Source: Propionibacteriaceae bacterium
Lineage (GTDB): Bacteria > Actinomycetota > Actinomycetes > Propionibacteriales > Propionibacteriaceae
Reading direction: 5' to 3'
DNA: 52,307 bases
Assembly: GCA_031266665.1 (NCBI GenBank)
Contig: JAISAO010000063.1
Location: 1 to 52,307 of the forward strand
A program made the translations under genes and the position numbers. The notes beneath the pieces were generated by a model. The model saw only the letters and a list, made by a program, of their open reading frames with translations. It did not search any database and was not told the DNA's origin. Shown here piece by piece: positions 26,263 to 34,168 of this stretch. The first letter of the stretch is position 1, and every line of letters begins with the position of its first letter.

Positions 26263-27063
26263 ATGACCGCCGGCTCCCGCCGTTGCGCCGTCATCGGCTC
26301 ACCCATCGCCCACTCCCTGTCCCCGGCCCTCCACCGGGCGGCCTACGCCCATCTCGGCCTGGACTGGACTTACGACCGCCATGAGGTCACGACCGCCACC
26401 CTGGACGACTTCATGGCCGCGCTGGACGACGCCTGGCGCGGCCTGTCCTGCACCCGGCCGCTGAAAGCCGCCGTCGTCGCCTGGGGGCGGCCCGACCCGA
26501 CGGTGGCGGCGCTGGGCGTGGCCAACACCGTCGTCTTCGACGCCCGCCCCGGCGACCGCGCCCACACTCGGGTGGCCAACACCGACGTCAGCGGCCTGAT
26601 GGCCCTGCTGCGGCCCCACGCCACCCGCTCCGCCCTGGTCTTGGGCACGGGGGCCACGGCTTCATCGACGGTCTACGCCTTGGCCCGGCTCGGCCTGCCC
26701 CAGGTCCAATTGGCCGGCCGCGACCCGGCCGCCCGGTCCGCCCTGGCCGCCCGCGCCCGGGCCTGGGGGACGACAGTCGTCCCACGCGACCTGGACGGCC
26801 GCTGGGACGATGCCGAGGTGGTGGTGTCGACCATCCCGGCGGCCGCCGCCGAGCTGGTGTCGGTGGTGGCGGCGGACACCGCCCCGGTCGTCCTGGACGT
26901 GGTCTACGACCCCTGGCCGACACCCCTGGCCCAGGCCGGGCGGGCGGCCGGCCGGCTGGTCCTGAGCGGCCGCGACCTGCTGGTGGCCCAGGCCGAGGGC
27001 CAGATCGCCTTGATGACCGGCCAGACCTGCCCCCAGGCCGTGCTACGGGCCGCCCTGCCCTGA
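26263..27063 (+). CDS. aroE: Shikimate dehydrogenase
   Basis: 266 aa; reduces 3-dehydroshikimate with NADPH in aromatic amino-acid synthesis. The substrate domain has SPIAHSLSPALHRAAY, the catalytic Lys in CTRPLKAAVVAW (more often NVTxPxK, here SCTRPLK), and ANTVVF with NTDVSGL for the catalytic Asp. The cofactor domain has GTGATASSTVYAL and AGRDPAARSAL. The C-terminus has LLVAQAEGQIALMTGQTCP. Last core gene of the block before the accessory island; it converges on the Fic gene with 19 bp between stops. Confidence 0.94.
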   Translation: MTAGSRRCAVIGSPIAHSLSPALHRAAYAHLGLDWTYDRHEVTTATLDDFMAALDDAWRGLSCTRPLKAAVVAWGRPDPTVAALGVANTVVFDARPGDRAHTRVANTDVSGLMALLRPHATRSALVLGTGATASSTVYALARLGLPQVQLAGRDPAARSALAARARAWGTTVVPRDLDGRWDDAEVVVSTIPAAAAELVSVVAADTAPVVLDVVYDPWPTPLAQAGRAAGRLVLSGRDLLVAQAEGQIALMTGQTCPQAVLRAALP

Positions 27064-27082
27064 GCCCAGACGGCCGCCGGGG

Positions 27083-27826
27083 TCACTCATCGCTTTCGCC
27101 CGATACGTCCAGGAACTTCGCGAAAGCTGCGGCATAGCGATCCTGGAAATGCCGGAACGTGTCTCTCAGATAACCCGGCTCCGACTGGTACTCGGCCAGA
27201 CCGCGGTAGTAGAAAAGCTTCTCGTCGTCGAGGACGATAAAAGGCATGATCTTGTTCGTCAGGCATTGTTCGAACATGATGATGCGCCCCACCCGGCCGT
27301 TGCCGTCCTGGAACGGGTGGATCGATTCGAAGCGGTGGTGGAAGTCTGTGATGTCCTCGAAGCCCATGGGCCCGGGATAGGCGGCCATCAGTTCGTCCAC
27401 GGCCGCGCCGACCAGGGCGGGCGGCGTCGTGTCATGGCCGCCGACCACATTGGGCCGTCGCTTCCACCCCCCCACGACAAACCATTCTTTGTCTGAGTCG
27501 GAGGTGCCGTTCTTCAGAATGGCGTGGTACTGGCGCAGGCGGGCCACCGTCAAGGGGGTGCCCACCGCGTCGAGCATGGCGTCGAACAAGCGGAAGTGGT
27601 TGACCGTCTCCACCACGTCGTCCACCCGCGCGTCGCCCGAGACGGTGCGTGTCTCGTAGAGATAGCGGGTCTGCTCGGCGGACAACTGGCTCCCCTCGAT
27701 GCGGTTCGAGTTGTAGGCCATCACCACCTGGGTCAAGTGGTAGAGGCCGCCCTTCAGCCTCATCGCCCGCTGCTCGACCAGCGCCTCCCGGAACCTTTCG
27801 GCGTCGACCGCGTATTCGTCTGTCAT
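27083..27826 (-). CDS. Fic family protein (class II, with N-terminal inhibitory motif)
   Basis: 247 aa. The Fic core motif HPFQDGNGRVGR is complete at residues 170-181 (His170 catalytic), so AMP or another phosphoryl group transfer is expected. The auto-inhibitory S/T-x-x-x-E-G/N motif is present as SNRIEG at residues 40-45, which classes it as class II. EWFVVGGWKRRPNVVGGHDTTPP forms the flap region. This stand-alone form lacks a C-terminal winged helix. It is the left end of the island between aroE and tRNA-Leu, and next to a RelBE-like pair. Targets unknown; probably a self-limited modifier rather than a toxin. Confidence 0.93.
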   Translation of the reverse strand: MTDEYAVDAERFREALVEQRAMRLKGGLYHLTQVVMAYNSNRIEGSQLSAEQTRYLYETRTVSGDARVDDVVETVNHFRLFDAMLDAVGTPLTVARLRQYHAILKNGTSDSDKEWFVVGGWKRRPNVVGGHDTTPPALVGAAVDELMAAYPGPMGFEDITDFHHRFESIHPFQDGNGRVGRIIMFEQCLTNKIMPFIVLDDEKLFYYRGLAEYQSEPGYLRDTFRHFQDRYAAAFAKFLDVSGESDE

Positions 27827-27872
27827 GGATAATCTTTCACAACTGCCGGCCGGACCAGTCCATCGCTTCGGC

Positions 27873-28151
27873 TCATCTGGTGTACACCCCCGAGCGGTGG
27901 CCCGCAGTCAGAGCCAGGATAACCAGTTCATTGTCTAGGAGGTCCACGATAACGCGGTAATCGCCGACACGGTAACGCCACCGCCCCCGCGGGGCGCCGA
28001 CCAAGGCTTTGCCCCGGGAGCGCGGATCGGCCAAGTGGGCGATTTCGTCCAGTTCTCGGACGATACGGCGTCTGACGGGTTGGTCCAAGCCTTCCAGGTC
28101 GCGCCGGAAGCGAGCCGTGGGCCGGATCGACCAGCGCGGCGGCTCAGTCAC
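27873..28151 (-). CDS. RelE/ParE family toxin
   Basis: 92 aa. Typical short RelE-like fold: PPRWSIRPTARFRRDLEGLDQPVRRRIVRELDEIAHLADPRSRGKAL, then GRWRYRVGDYRVIVDLLDNELVILALTAGHRSGVY, with basic and aromatic residues where RelE contacts mRNA. The start overlaps the antitoxin stop by ATGA, the usual antitoxin-first order. It would cleave mRNA at the ribosome when the antitoxin is lost; whether it is active is not known. Confidence 0.92.
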   Translation of the reverse strand: MTEPPRWSIRPTARFRRDLEGLDQPVRRRIVRELDEIAHLADPRSRGKALVGAPRGRWRYRVGDYRVIVDLLDNELVILALTAGHRSGVYTR

Positions 28152-28375
28152 AGCAGCTCTGCCTTCAGCTCATCCCAGGAGTAGGTCTTAAAACCGTCCG
28201 CCTCCCACTCCTTGTAGGCCTGATCGGCCGCGTAGGCGTCCTCGAGGTCTTCGAGATACTGCTCGACGGCTTGCCGGACGTAGAAGGCGCTGGTTCGGCC
28301 GGTGCGCTGGCTGAGGGCGTCCAGACGCTCCTTGACCTCTGCCGGGAGCCGCAGGGACATGACTGCTGTAGACAC
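28148..28375 (-). CDS. RelB-type antitoxin with ribbon-helix-helix domain
   Basis: 75 aa. The N-terminus TAVMSLRLPAEVKERLDALSQRTGRTSAFYVRQAVEQYLEDLED is a ribbon-helix-helix DNA-binding domain; the tail DAYAADQAYKEWEADGFKTYSWDELKAELL wraps the toxin. Immediately upstream is an AT-rich CGTGTATACGTG stretch (about 28370-28388) suitable as an auto-operator and promoter. The pair is self-regulated by analogy with RelBE systems. The 249-bp gap to the right shows nothing recognisable. Confidence 0.92.
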   Translation of the reverse strand: MSTAVMSLRLPAEVKERLDALSQRTGRTSAFYVRQAVEQYLEDLEDAYAADQAYKEWEADGFKTYSWDELKAELL

Positions 28376-28624
28376 GTATACACGATACCTCCCTCGCGGC
28401 TGGCCGAGCGCCGCCGGGGCGGCCCGGCCGGGAGCAGCGCCACGACCGTCGCCGACTGCGCCTGGCCGAGTGAGGTCACTGCCAGGGTGGCGTCCCCAGG
28501 ATGGGCACGACGGGATGCGCGCGGAGGATGGTGAGGAAGCCGACTCGGCTAGCGCCTCGTCGTGCGTCAGGATTGTCGGATTGGATAAGGTATAGGCAAA
28601 GTTTAAAGGTTCAAAGCCGCAGCA

Positions 28625-29149
28625 CTAGCCTCTCAGCTTTTTGGCTTTTTTAAGCCCCGTTGAATACTGGTTCTTCACGCCGTTTTCCCGCTCTGCCTCG
28701 GCAATGGCCGTTATCTGCCCGTAAAGGTCGCTGTTGGCGTATTGCGGAATGAGTATTATCCTCCCAAGGGCATAGCCACTGCCCCAACGAACCACCGTCC
28801 CTTCATCGCGGCTGTTTGCGAGCAGTTTGGAAACCACGCTGTCAAGCTGCTCGGCAAACAAATGCGCTATGTTGCCGATTACCCGCGAGGCTTCTCGTTT
28901 CAAAGTGTTGTTATCAGAGTCGATGTATTTCTCCGCGAGCGCGAGCCAGGCCGCGTCTGACAAAGCCGGTTCGGAGCGGGAAACTTCCTCCATTGCTTCG
29001 AGGATAATTCCTAAGTCTTTGTCAATGAGCCCCGACAATGTAGATAGATCGTCTATGGATAGCTCCTTGCCCTTTATCGCTGCAACGAGTGCAGCACGCT
29101 TCTCCACGGCCTTTTTGCCCTTGTCGTGTAAGATCTCCAGCACATTCAT
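28625..29149 (-). CDS. HEAT-repeat-like hypothetical protein (last gene of a four-gene coupled cassette)
   Basis: 174 aa from ATG 29149, which has GAGG 8 nt upstream and overlaps the previous stop by ATGA; longer upstream frames are rejected. The protein is all helical with Lys/Glu-rich helices and a HEAT/ARM-like pattern (TLKREASRVIGNIAHLFAEQLDSVVSKLLANSRDEGTVVRWGSGYALGRIILI). No catalytic motif is visible. Base composition is clearly lower in GC than the flanks, and codon use includes AAA, AAT and TTA, suggesting transfer. A binding or scaffold role is all that can be inferred. Confidence 0.85.
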   Translation of the reverse strand: MNVLEILHDKGKKAVEKRAALVAAIKGKELSIDDLSTLSGLIDKDLGIILEAMEEVSRSEPALSDAAWLALAEKYIDSDNNTLKREASRVIGNIAHLFAEQLDSVVSKLLANSRDEGTVVRWGSGYALGRIILIPQYANSDLYGQITAIAEAERENGVKNQYSTGLKKAKKLRG

Positions 29150-29502
29150 TTTCGTTTCCTCACTTTCGGCTTGATCAGGGCGTAGCTGTTCTCGATCATC
29201 CCCTTTATCTCTCCCTCCGGCACGTCGCCGCCGACGACCACCGTGTTCCAGTGGACTTTGTTCATGTGGTAGGCCGGTGTCACGTCCGCGAAGGCCTGCC
29301 GCAGGAAGACCGCCTCTAGCGGGTCGCATTTCAAGTTGACGCACAGCCTGTCGTTCCGCTCGTAAATCAGCGCGAAGGACTTCTGGTTGGCCCTGTGCCG
29401 CATGACCGTCCAGGCGCCGGGGTTGTCAATGTCGTCAAACGGGTAGTCCTCGTAAGCGGCGGGAAACGTCAGGCAGAAGTCAATGAGGTCTGAGCGAGTC
29501 AT
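29146..29502 (-). CDS. MmcQ/YjbR family protein
   Basis: 118 aa from ATG 29502. Family features: MTRSDLIDFCLTFPAAYEDYPFDD at the start, WTVMRHRANQKSFALIYERNDRLCVNLKCDPLEAVFLRQAF, and TPAYHMNKVHWNTVVVGGDVPEGEIKGMIENSYALI at the end. YjbR-type proteins have a double-wing, CyaY-like fold thought to bind DNA. It overlaps both neighbours by 4 nt (ATGA), so it belongs to one translationally coupled unit with them. Confidence 0.9.
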   Translation of the reverse strand: MTRSDLIDFCLTFPAAYEDYPFDDIDNPGAWTVMRHRANQKSFALIYERNDRLCVNLKCDPLEAVFLRQAFADVTPAYHMNKVHWNTVVVGGDVPEGEIKGMIENSYALIKPKVRKRK

Positions 29503-29684
29503 AAGCCCTCCATTTCCCTCTCGATGAGGGCCAACGCCATTCGCAGGGCGTTCACCCGCCGGTCGTTCAAGGTTTTCTGCGAGGGTTGCAGCCGGCCGCC
29601 AGCCTGCATTTTCTCGCACTTGTGGAGGGTCGACGCGAGCGAGGTCTTCGCCTCTTCCAGCTCCGGTCTCGTGTATTGGCTCAT
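29499..29684 (-). CDS. Small helical hypothetical protein
   Basis: 61 aa, MSQYTRPELEEAKTSLASTL then HKCEKMQAGGRLQPSQKTL and a C-terminal helix NALRMALALIEREMEGL. A two-helix hairpin is likely. ATGA overlaps on both sides show it is a real gene. Small proteins of this kind often accompany MmcQ/YjbR genes, but I know no function. Confidence 0.8.
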   Translation of the reverse strand: MSQYTRPELEEAKTSLASTLHKCEKMQAGGRLQPSQKTLNDRRVNALRMALALIEREMEGL

Positions 29685-30217
29685 TTAGTGCCCTCCCCGC
29701 CGAACACGAACCAACAGATGTCGTTCCGCAGCCGTTGGTCGTCCAGCACCAGTTCTCGTATCGGCTCGGGCAATCGGCGGCGCTGCCAGTCGCGCTCCGC
29801 CAGCCTCGCCGTCTCGCGCTCAACTCTCGGGACGGATTCCACAACGGCGCGGATCGCGTAAGCCGCCGCTCCCAACTCGTGAGCCGCGACGTGGGCCACG
29901 ACCGCCGCCTGTCCGGCCGAGAGAGCCGCCATCCGGGCCGCTTCGGACAGGCCTTTCATCTCCCGGGCGGCCGCCTGCGCGGCGCCGGCCGAGTCACGAG
30001 CCCGCATCATCTTCATTTCGCCGCCCACCCAAGCGCGGGTCGCCGCAATGGCCCGGCGCGGGCGGTCGTCGTCCGGGCGGACAGCCTCAAAAAAGTGTAG
30101 GACGTGTTCGGCGCACTCAGCCGCCCAAAGCGCCAACAGGTGGTGGTCGACGTCGGTCAGCGAGCCACCCCGGCGGATGGTGATGAACCGCTCATCGCGG
30201 ATTTTGGGTAATATCAA
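29681..30217 (-). CDS. Imm5-like putative immunity protein
   Basis: About 178 aa. I choose TTG 30217 because GGAGGTG lies 6 nt upstream and the product then starts (M)ILPKIRDERFITIRRGGSL, close to the start of the Imm5 family; the frame is open to 30262. Family pattern: GSLTDVDHHLLALWAAECAEHVLHFFE, DDDRPRRAIAATRAWVGGE, then Ala-rich helices and AGQAAVVAHVAAHELGAAAYAIRA. Imm5 proteins are predicted immunity proteins of polymorphic toxin systems; no cognate toxin is visible here. It opens the four-gene ATGA-coupled cassette, 101 bp downstream of the tRNA-Leu 3' end and in the same direction. Confidence 0.85.
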   Translation of the reverse strand: MILPKIRDERFITIRRGGSLTDVDHHLLALWAAECAEHVLHFFEAVRPDDDRPRRAIAATRAWVGGEMKMMRARDSAGAAQAAAREMKGLSEAARMAALSAGQAAVVAHVAAHELGAAAYAIRAVVESVPRVERETARLAERDWQRRRLPEPIRELVLDDQRLRNDICWFVFGGEGTK

Positions 30218-30318
30218 ATCCCGCACCTCCAGTCGGTTCCGCCAAGCGTACAGCCCTCGCAATCCAACCTTTTCGGCAAGGCTCCTTTGGGTTGGGTCGC
30301 TGATGAGGCCATTTACTG

Positions 30319-30404
30319 TGTCCGAGAGAGGACTTGAACCTCCATGCCCTTAATCGGGCACTAGCACCTCAAGCTAGCGCGTCTACCTATTCCGCCACCC
30401 GGAC
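30319..30404 (-). tRNA. tRNA-Leu(GAG)
   Basis: 86 nt on the minus strand with a class II variable arm. Acceptor stem GTCCGGG pairs with CTCGGAC (one G-T), followed by discriminator A; CCA is not encoded. D arm TGGCGGAATAGGTAGACGC, anticodon stem-loop CTAGC-TTGAGGT-GCTAG giving anticodon GAG, variable arm TGCCCGATTAAGGGCA, and T arm GGAGGTTCAAGTCCTCTC are all intact. Its 3' end faces the accessory island. Confidence 0.97.
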
Positions 30405-30443
30405 GTGGTGCTGGGCCGCAACGCGGCCGACGCCACTATAGCC

Positions 30444-30608
30444 TAAGCCCAGATCCACCGATTCTCGACTACCGAGCAACCCCATCCGGGCGCGCTGGCG
30501 GCGCCGCCGACGCTCAACGGACGTCCAGTCCGTCTTCACGCCGCCGACACCGCCATCACACCCGTCTGGCGCCGCTCGCCACGCCGGTCATCGGTGAATC
30601 TGGGCTAA
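30444..30608 (-). repeat. Compound hairpin element 4 (minus orientation, more degenerate)
   Basis: Complementary ends TAAGCCCAGATCCACCGAT (30444-30462) and, from the right, TTAGCCCAGATTCACCGAT (30590-30608), 17 of 19 matching. Read on the minus strand the interior gives GGCGGCGTGAAGACGG, hairpin CGGAC-TGGAC-GTCCG and then CGGCGGCGCCGCCAGCG, the same order as elements 1 and 3, including the TGGA loop. Its left end also carries the SPDPP/LDYRA palindrome (GATCCACCG..CTCGACTACCGAGC). There is no CTAG boundary. It fills most of the gap between tRNA-Leu and dprA. Confidence 0.6.
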
Positions 30609-30683
30609 GCGGGCGCGGCGGCTGAGGCGTGGCCGGGACGGCCTCGACGCTGCGACCGGTCGGCGGGGCGGAGCGATTTCGGG

Positions 30684-31865
30684 CTAGGAGACCGCCCGTA
30701 GGGGCAGAGCGGCTTGGGGATCCGGTTCGGTCGCCACCTGGCGGCGGGTGGCGCGGTAGCCGCCGCCGGGGCCGGTCTCGGCCAGGTCCGACTCTTGTAG
30801 GCGGCTCAGGGCCAGGAGGACCTGGGTCAGGCTCAGGCCGGTGCGCCCGGCCAGGTCGTCGGCGCTGGCCCGGCCGCGCCGGGGCAGGGCCTCGTAGACA
30901 GCCCGGTCGGGGGCCGGTAGATGGTCGAGCGGGCTTTCGACCGTCGCTGAGACCGGTTCGCGCTCGGCGGCGAAGGGCTCCAGCAGGGCGATGACATCGT
31001 CCGCCGAGGCCACCAGGACAGCCGCCCCGTCACGGATCAGCCGATGCGGGGTGAAGCTTGAGGCCGAGGTCACCGGACCGGGGACGGCGGCCAGGGGACG
31101 GTTGAGGGACAACGTCCAACGGGCCGTGTTGGCGGCCCCCGAACGAACGCCGCCCTCGACCACCACGCTGCCTCGGGCACAGGCGGCGATCAGCCGGTTG
31201 CGGGCCAGGAAGCTAGGCCGGGAGGGAGGCCGGTCCGGCGGCTGCTCGCTCACCAGCAGATGGTGGTCGCGGATGCGGCGTAACAGTTCGGTGTTGCCGG
31301 CGGGGTAGAGGCGGGACAGGCCGCCGGCCATGAAGGCCACGGTCACCCCGTCCACGGCCAGGGCGCCACGGTGGGCGGCGGCGTCGATGCCGTAGGCGCC
31401 GCCGGACAAGACGGCCCGCCCAGCCTCGGCCAGGCCGACCGCCAGGTCCGCCGCCACATGCTCGCCGTAGGCCGTGGCCGCTCTAGAGCCGACCACCGCC
31501 ACGCCACCCTGGGCGATGGCGGTCAGACTGCCGGGGCCGGCCAGCCACAGCCCGACCGGCGTGCCGCCGCCCTCGTCCCCAGTCTGGTCGAGGTCGTCCA
31601 GTCCTTCGGGCCAGTCGTCGTCGCCGGGCACGATGAAACGACTGCCCGACAACTCGGTTTGGCGCTGGAGCTGGTTTGGATCGGCTGCTCGGGCGCGGCG
31701 GGCCAAAGCCGACTGCGACCGGTCCGAGCGGAGCTGGCGCCAGACGTCGACGGCGCCCCACTCGGCCACCAGCCGCGTGACCCGCCGGTCGCCGGCCTCC
31801 CAGACGGCCGCCAGGGCCATCCGGGCTAGACGCTCGGACAACTTCGAGGAATGGTCAGACGGCAT
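30684..31865 (-). CDS. dprA: DNA processing protein DprA
   Basis: 393 aa. It loads RecA on incoming single-stranded DNA. Extended Rossmann fold: GLWLAGPGSLTAIAQGGVAVVGSRAATAYGEHVAADLAVGL, then AVLSGGAYGIDAAAHRGAL, MAGGLSRLYPAGNTELLRRI, SFLARNRLIAACARGSVVVEGG and GVRSGAANTARWTLSLNRPLAAVPGPV. A C-terminal winged-helix-like part (DRAVYEALPRRGRASADDLAGRTGLSLTQVLLALSRLQES) is typical of longer DprA proteins. ATG 31865 follows GAGGAG. It ends the yraN-comM-dprA operon. Confidence 0.95.
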   Translation of the reverse strand: MPSDHSSKLSERLARMALAAVWEAGDRRVTRLVAEWGAVDVWRQLRSDRSQSALARRARAADPNQLQRQTELSGSRFIVPGDDDWPEGLDDLDQTGDEGGGTPVGLWLAGPGSLTAIAQGGVAVVGSRAATAYGEHVAADLAVGLAEAGRAVLSGGAYGIDAAAHRGALAVDGVTVAFMAGGLSRLYPAGNTELLRRIRDHHLLVSEQPPDRPPSRPSFLARNRLIAACARGSVVVEGGVRSGAANTARWTLSLNRPLAAVPGPVTSASSFTPHRLIRDGAAVLVASADDVIALLEPFAAEREPVSATVESPLDHLPAPDRAVYEALPRRGRASADDLAGRTGLSLTQVLLALSRLQESDLAETGPGGGYRATRRQVATEPDPQAALPLRAVS

Positions 31866-32152
31866 CTCGGCTCCTCAACGGTGGTTCAGGCCAGATCCGC
31901 CGAGTCTCGACTGCCGGGCGTCCCCATCCGGACTCAGCGGTCGGGTTAGCTGGCGTCGGGCGGGGTTCGCCCGGGCGCGGCGTCGGAGCCGGTGGCGGCT
32001 GGTGGGTAGGCGTCATGACTGGTCCTCAGGGGTGGTTCGGCGGCCGTCGGGGTGGTCCTGGTGCCGTGAGTGTCCGCCTAGGCGCGACGCCGGGGTTGGC
32101 GCCGGCTGGTGGTTAGGCGGCATGGCGGGTCCTCGGTGGTTCGGCGGTCGGC
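31861..32152. repeat. Repeated copies of the comM end / dprA start sequence
   Basis: A ~55-bp stretch at 31991-32050 (GCGGCTGGTGGGTAGGCGTC then ATGACTGGTCCTCAGGGG and TGGTTCGG) recurs at 32099-32152, where it encodes the comM C-terminus and stop. A shorter third version (GGCATCTCGGCTCCTCAACG) is the dprA start region at 31861-31890. The 247-bp gap thus seems built by duplication of the gene junction, with palindrome copy C between. Confidence 0.5.
31886..31937. repeat. Palindromic repeat copy C
   Basis: CAGATCCGCCGAGTCTCGAC followed by TGCCGGGCGTCCCCATCCGG matches the family core at 30444 and 46584 with several substitutions. It lies just upstream of the dprA start, in the comM-dprA gap. Confidence 0.6.
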
Positions 32153-33681
32153 CGGGGCCGCCCGGCCGGGAGTGGTTCGCCTTGGCGCAGCGCCAGGGCC
32201 AGGCGTAGGTGGTCCGGTCCGGGGCGGTCGGCGCCGGCCAGGTCGGCCACGCTCCAGGCCACCTTGACGACCTTGTCCACGCCGCGGGCGGACAGCCGCC
32301 CGGCCCGGACGGCCTCGTCCACCAAGGCGACGTCTTGGGGGGCGGGCAGTTGGGAGCGCAGATAGGCCCCGGCGATCTCGGCGTTGGTCGACCACGGGGT
32401 GTCGGCCAGGCGACGGGCCTGGCGGTCGCGCGCCGCCACCACCCGGGCCAGGACCTGGGCCGAGGACTCGCCCGGCGGCCCGGCCCGCAGCAAGGACTGG
32501 CGCTGAGGCAAGATGTGTTGATGGATGTCGACCCGGTCGAGGATCGGCCCCGACAGGCGGGCGGCGTAACGGCGGATCATCATGGGCGAGCAGGAGCAGG
32601 CCGCCCCCGGCGTGGCCGCCCGACCGCAAGGACAGGGGTTGGCCGCCAGCACCAACTGGAAGCGGGCCGGATAACGGACCTGGGCCTCGGACCGCCCGAG
32701 GACGATCTCGCCCGCCTCCAGCGGGGTGCGCAAGGTCTCCAAGGCCTTGGTCGGGAACTCGGCCGCCTCGTCTAGGAACAGCACCCCCCGGTGGGCCAAG
32801 GAGACCGCTCCCGGCCGGGCGATCCTGGGTCCGCCGCCGGCCAATGAGGCCAGGGAGGCCGAGTGGTGGGGGTCGGCGAAGGGCGCTTGGCGGGGCAACC
32901 CGTCCACCCGCTCCCCGGCCAGGGAATGGATCGCCGCCACCTCCAAGGCCTCCGACACGGCCAGCGGCGGCAAGATGGTGGGCAGTCGCCGGGCCAACAG
33001 CGTCTTGCCGACCCCGGGCGGGCCGTGGAAGTAGAGATGGTGCCGCCCGGCCGCTGCCACCTCCAGAGCCCACTTGGCCTCGCCCAAGCCGATGACATCG
33101 TTCAGATCCGCCGCCGCTCCCGGCGGCGTCGGCTCGGCCGTCGGCAGCGGTGTCGGCCGGGCCACCGGTTGGCCGCGCAGCAGGGCCAGCAGTTCGGCCA
33201 AGGTCGCCACCCCGACGACGTCGATGCCCTCGACCAGGCTGGCCTCGTCTTGCTGGCCGGCCGGCACGACCGCCCGCTCGACCCCCTGGCGGCGGGCCGC
33301 CAGCAGCGCCGGCAGGACGCCGCGGACCGGCCGGACCTTGGCGTCCAGGCCTAATTCGCCCAATAAGACCAATTGATCGAGCCGGTCCTTGGGCACCACG
33401 CCGGCGGCGGCCAGGACCGCCGCCGTGATGCCGAGGTCGTAATGCGACCCGGCCTTGGGCAAGGTGGCCGGGGTCAGGTTGATGGTGACGATCTGGGAGG
33501 GCCAGGCCAATCCGGCGCTAGCCACGGCCGCCCGACAGCGGTCGCGCGACTCGTGCAGGGCCGCGTCCGGCAGGCCGACCAGCACGGTCCGGGGCAGGCC
33601 GGGGCCGAGCCAGACCTCGATCTCCACCACGGTGGCCTCCAAGCCGACCAAGGCGATGGAGTGGGCTTGGGCCAGACTCAT
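32113..33681 (-). CDS. comM: YifB/ComM family Mg-chelatase-like AAA ATPase
   Basis: 522 aa. N-terminal Lon-like domain (MSLAQAHSIALVGLEATVVEIEVWL..GLPDAALHESRDRCRAAV) followed by an AAA domain: Walker A GPPGVGKT at residues 220-227, Walker B VLFLDEAAEF near 305, and ANPCPCG. A C-terminal Mg-chelatase lid (STNAEIAGAYLRSQLP.., RLSARGVDKVVKVAWSVADLAG) completes it. ComM is a hexameric helicase that extends heteroduplex joints during natural transformation. It overlaps yraN by ATGA and precedes dprA. Confidence 0.96.
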   Translation of the reverse strand: MSLAQAHSIALVGLEATVVEIEVWLGPGLPRTVLVGLPDAALHESRDRCRAAVASAGLAWPSQIVTINLTPATLPKAGSHYDLGITAAVLAAAGVVPKDRLDQLVLLGELGLDAKVRPVRGVLPALLAARRQGVERAVVPAGQQDEASLVEGIDVVGVATLAELLALLRGQPVARPTPLPTAEPTPPGAAADLNDVIGLGEAKWALEVAAAGRHHLYFHGPPGVGKTLLARRLPTILPPLAVSEALEVAAIHSLAGERVDGLPRQAPFADPHHSASLASLAGGGPRIARPGAVSLAHRGVLFLDEAAEFPTKALETLRTPLEAGEIVLGRSEAQVRYPARFQLVLAANPCPCGRAATPGAACSCSPMMIRRYAARLSGPILDRVDIHQHILPQRQSLLRAGPPGESSAQVLARVVAARDRQARRLADTPWSTNAEIAGAYLRSQLPAPQDVALVDEAVRAGRLSARGVDKVVKVAWSVADLAGADRPGPDHLRLALALRQGEPLPAGRPRPTAEPPRTRHAA

Positions 33682-34049
33682 AGCTCGGCCCCCCGGACGT
33701 GATCGACCAGGGCCGGCTGGCCAGGCCGCAGCAAGACGCCGATGACATCGACCCGCAGGCTCTCGGCCCGCCGCTGGTGGTCCCCCAACCAGGCCCAGGC
33801 CAGGCGGCGCAGGCGGCGCAACTTGTCCCGGGTGACCGCCTCCGTCGGGCGGCCGAAGCCCAACCCCGAGCGGGTCTTGACCTCGCAGAAGACGAGCACG
33901 CTCTTGGGTTCCGCCTCCAAGGCCACCAGGTCGAGTTCGCCCAGCCGCCCGGAGCGCCAGTTGCGGTCGACCACCTCCCAGCCCAGGGCGGCGACATAGT
34001 CAACGGCCAACTGTTCGCCCAGGGCGCCGATGGCTTGTCGTGAGTTCAT
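33678..34049 (-). CDS. YraN/UPF0102 family nuclease-like protein
   Basis: 123 aa. N-terminal GALGEQLAVDYVAALGWEVVDRNWRSGRLGELDLVALE..VLVFCEVKTRSGLGFG holds the E-D-ExK arrangement of the PD-(D/E)xK fold. C-terminal TRDKLRRLRRLAWAWL is the family helix. Usually found beside comM and dprA in actinobacteria, as here with a 4-nt overlap. Activity has not been established for most members. Confidence 0.94.
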   Translation of the reverse strand: MNSRQAIGALGEQLAVDYVAALGWEVVDRNWRSGRLGELDLVALEAEPKSVLVFCEVKTRSGLGFGRPTEAVTRDKLRRLRRLAWAWLGDHQRRAESLRVDVIGVLLRPGQPALVDHVRGAEL

Positions 34050-34168
34050 GGCTCACCTCCACCGGGACCATGGCTCGCCGTCAGACGGGGGCGCCGCTCG
34101 TCCCCCGGTCGCCCAGGGCTGAGAAGTGTTGTCCCCAGATCCGAGAAACAACGACACTAGTCGTGGAT

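Noticed and set aside
30217..30262. Longer N-terminus for the Imm5-like protein (TTG at 30262)
   Set aside because: The extra 15 residues are not family-like, whereas TTG 30217 has a GGAGGTG site and a matching N-terminus.
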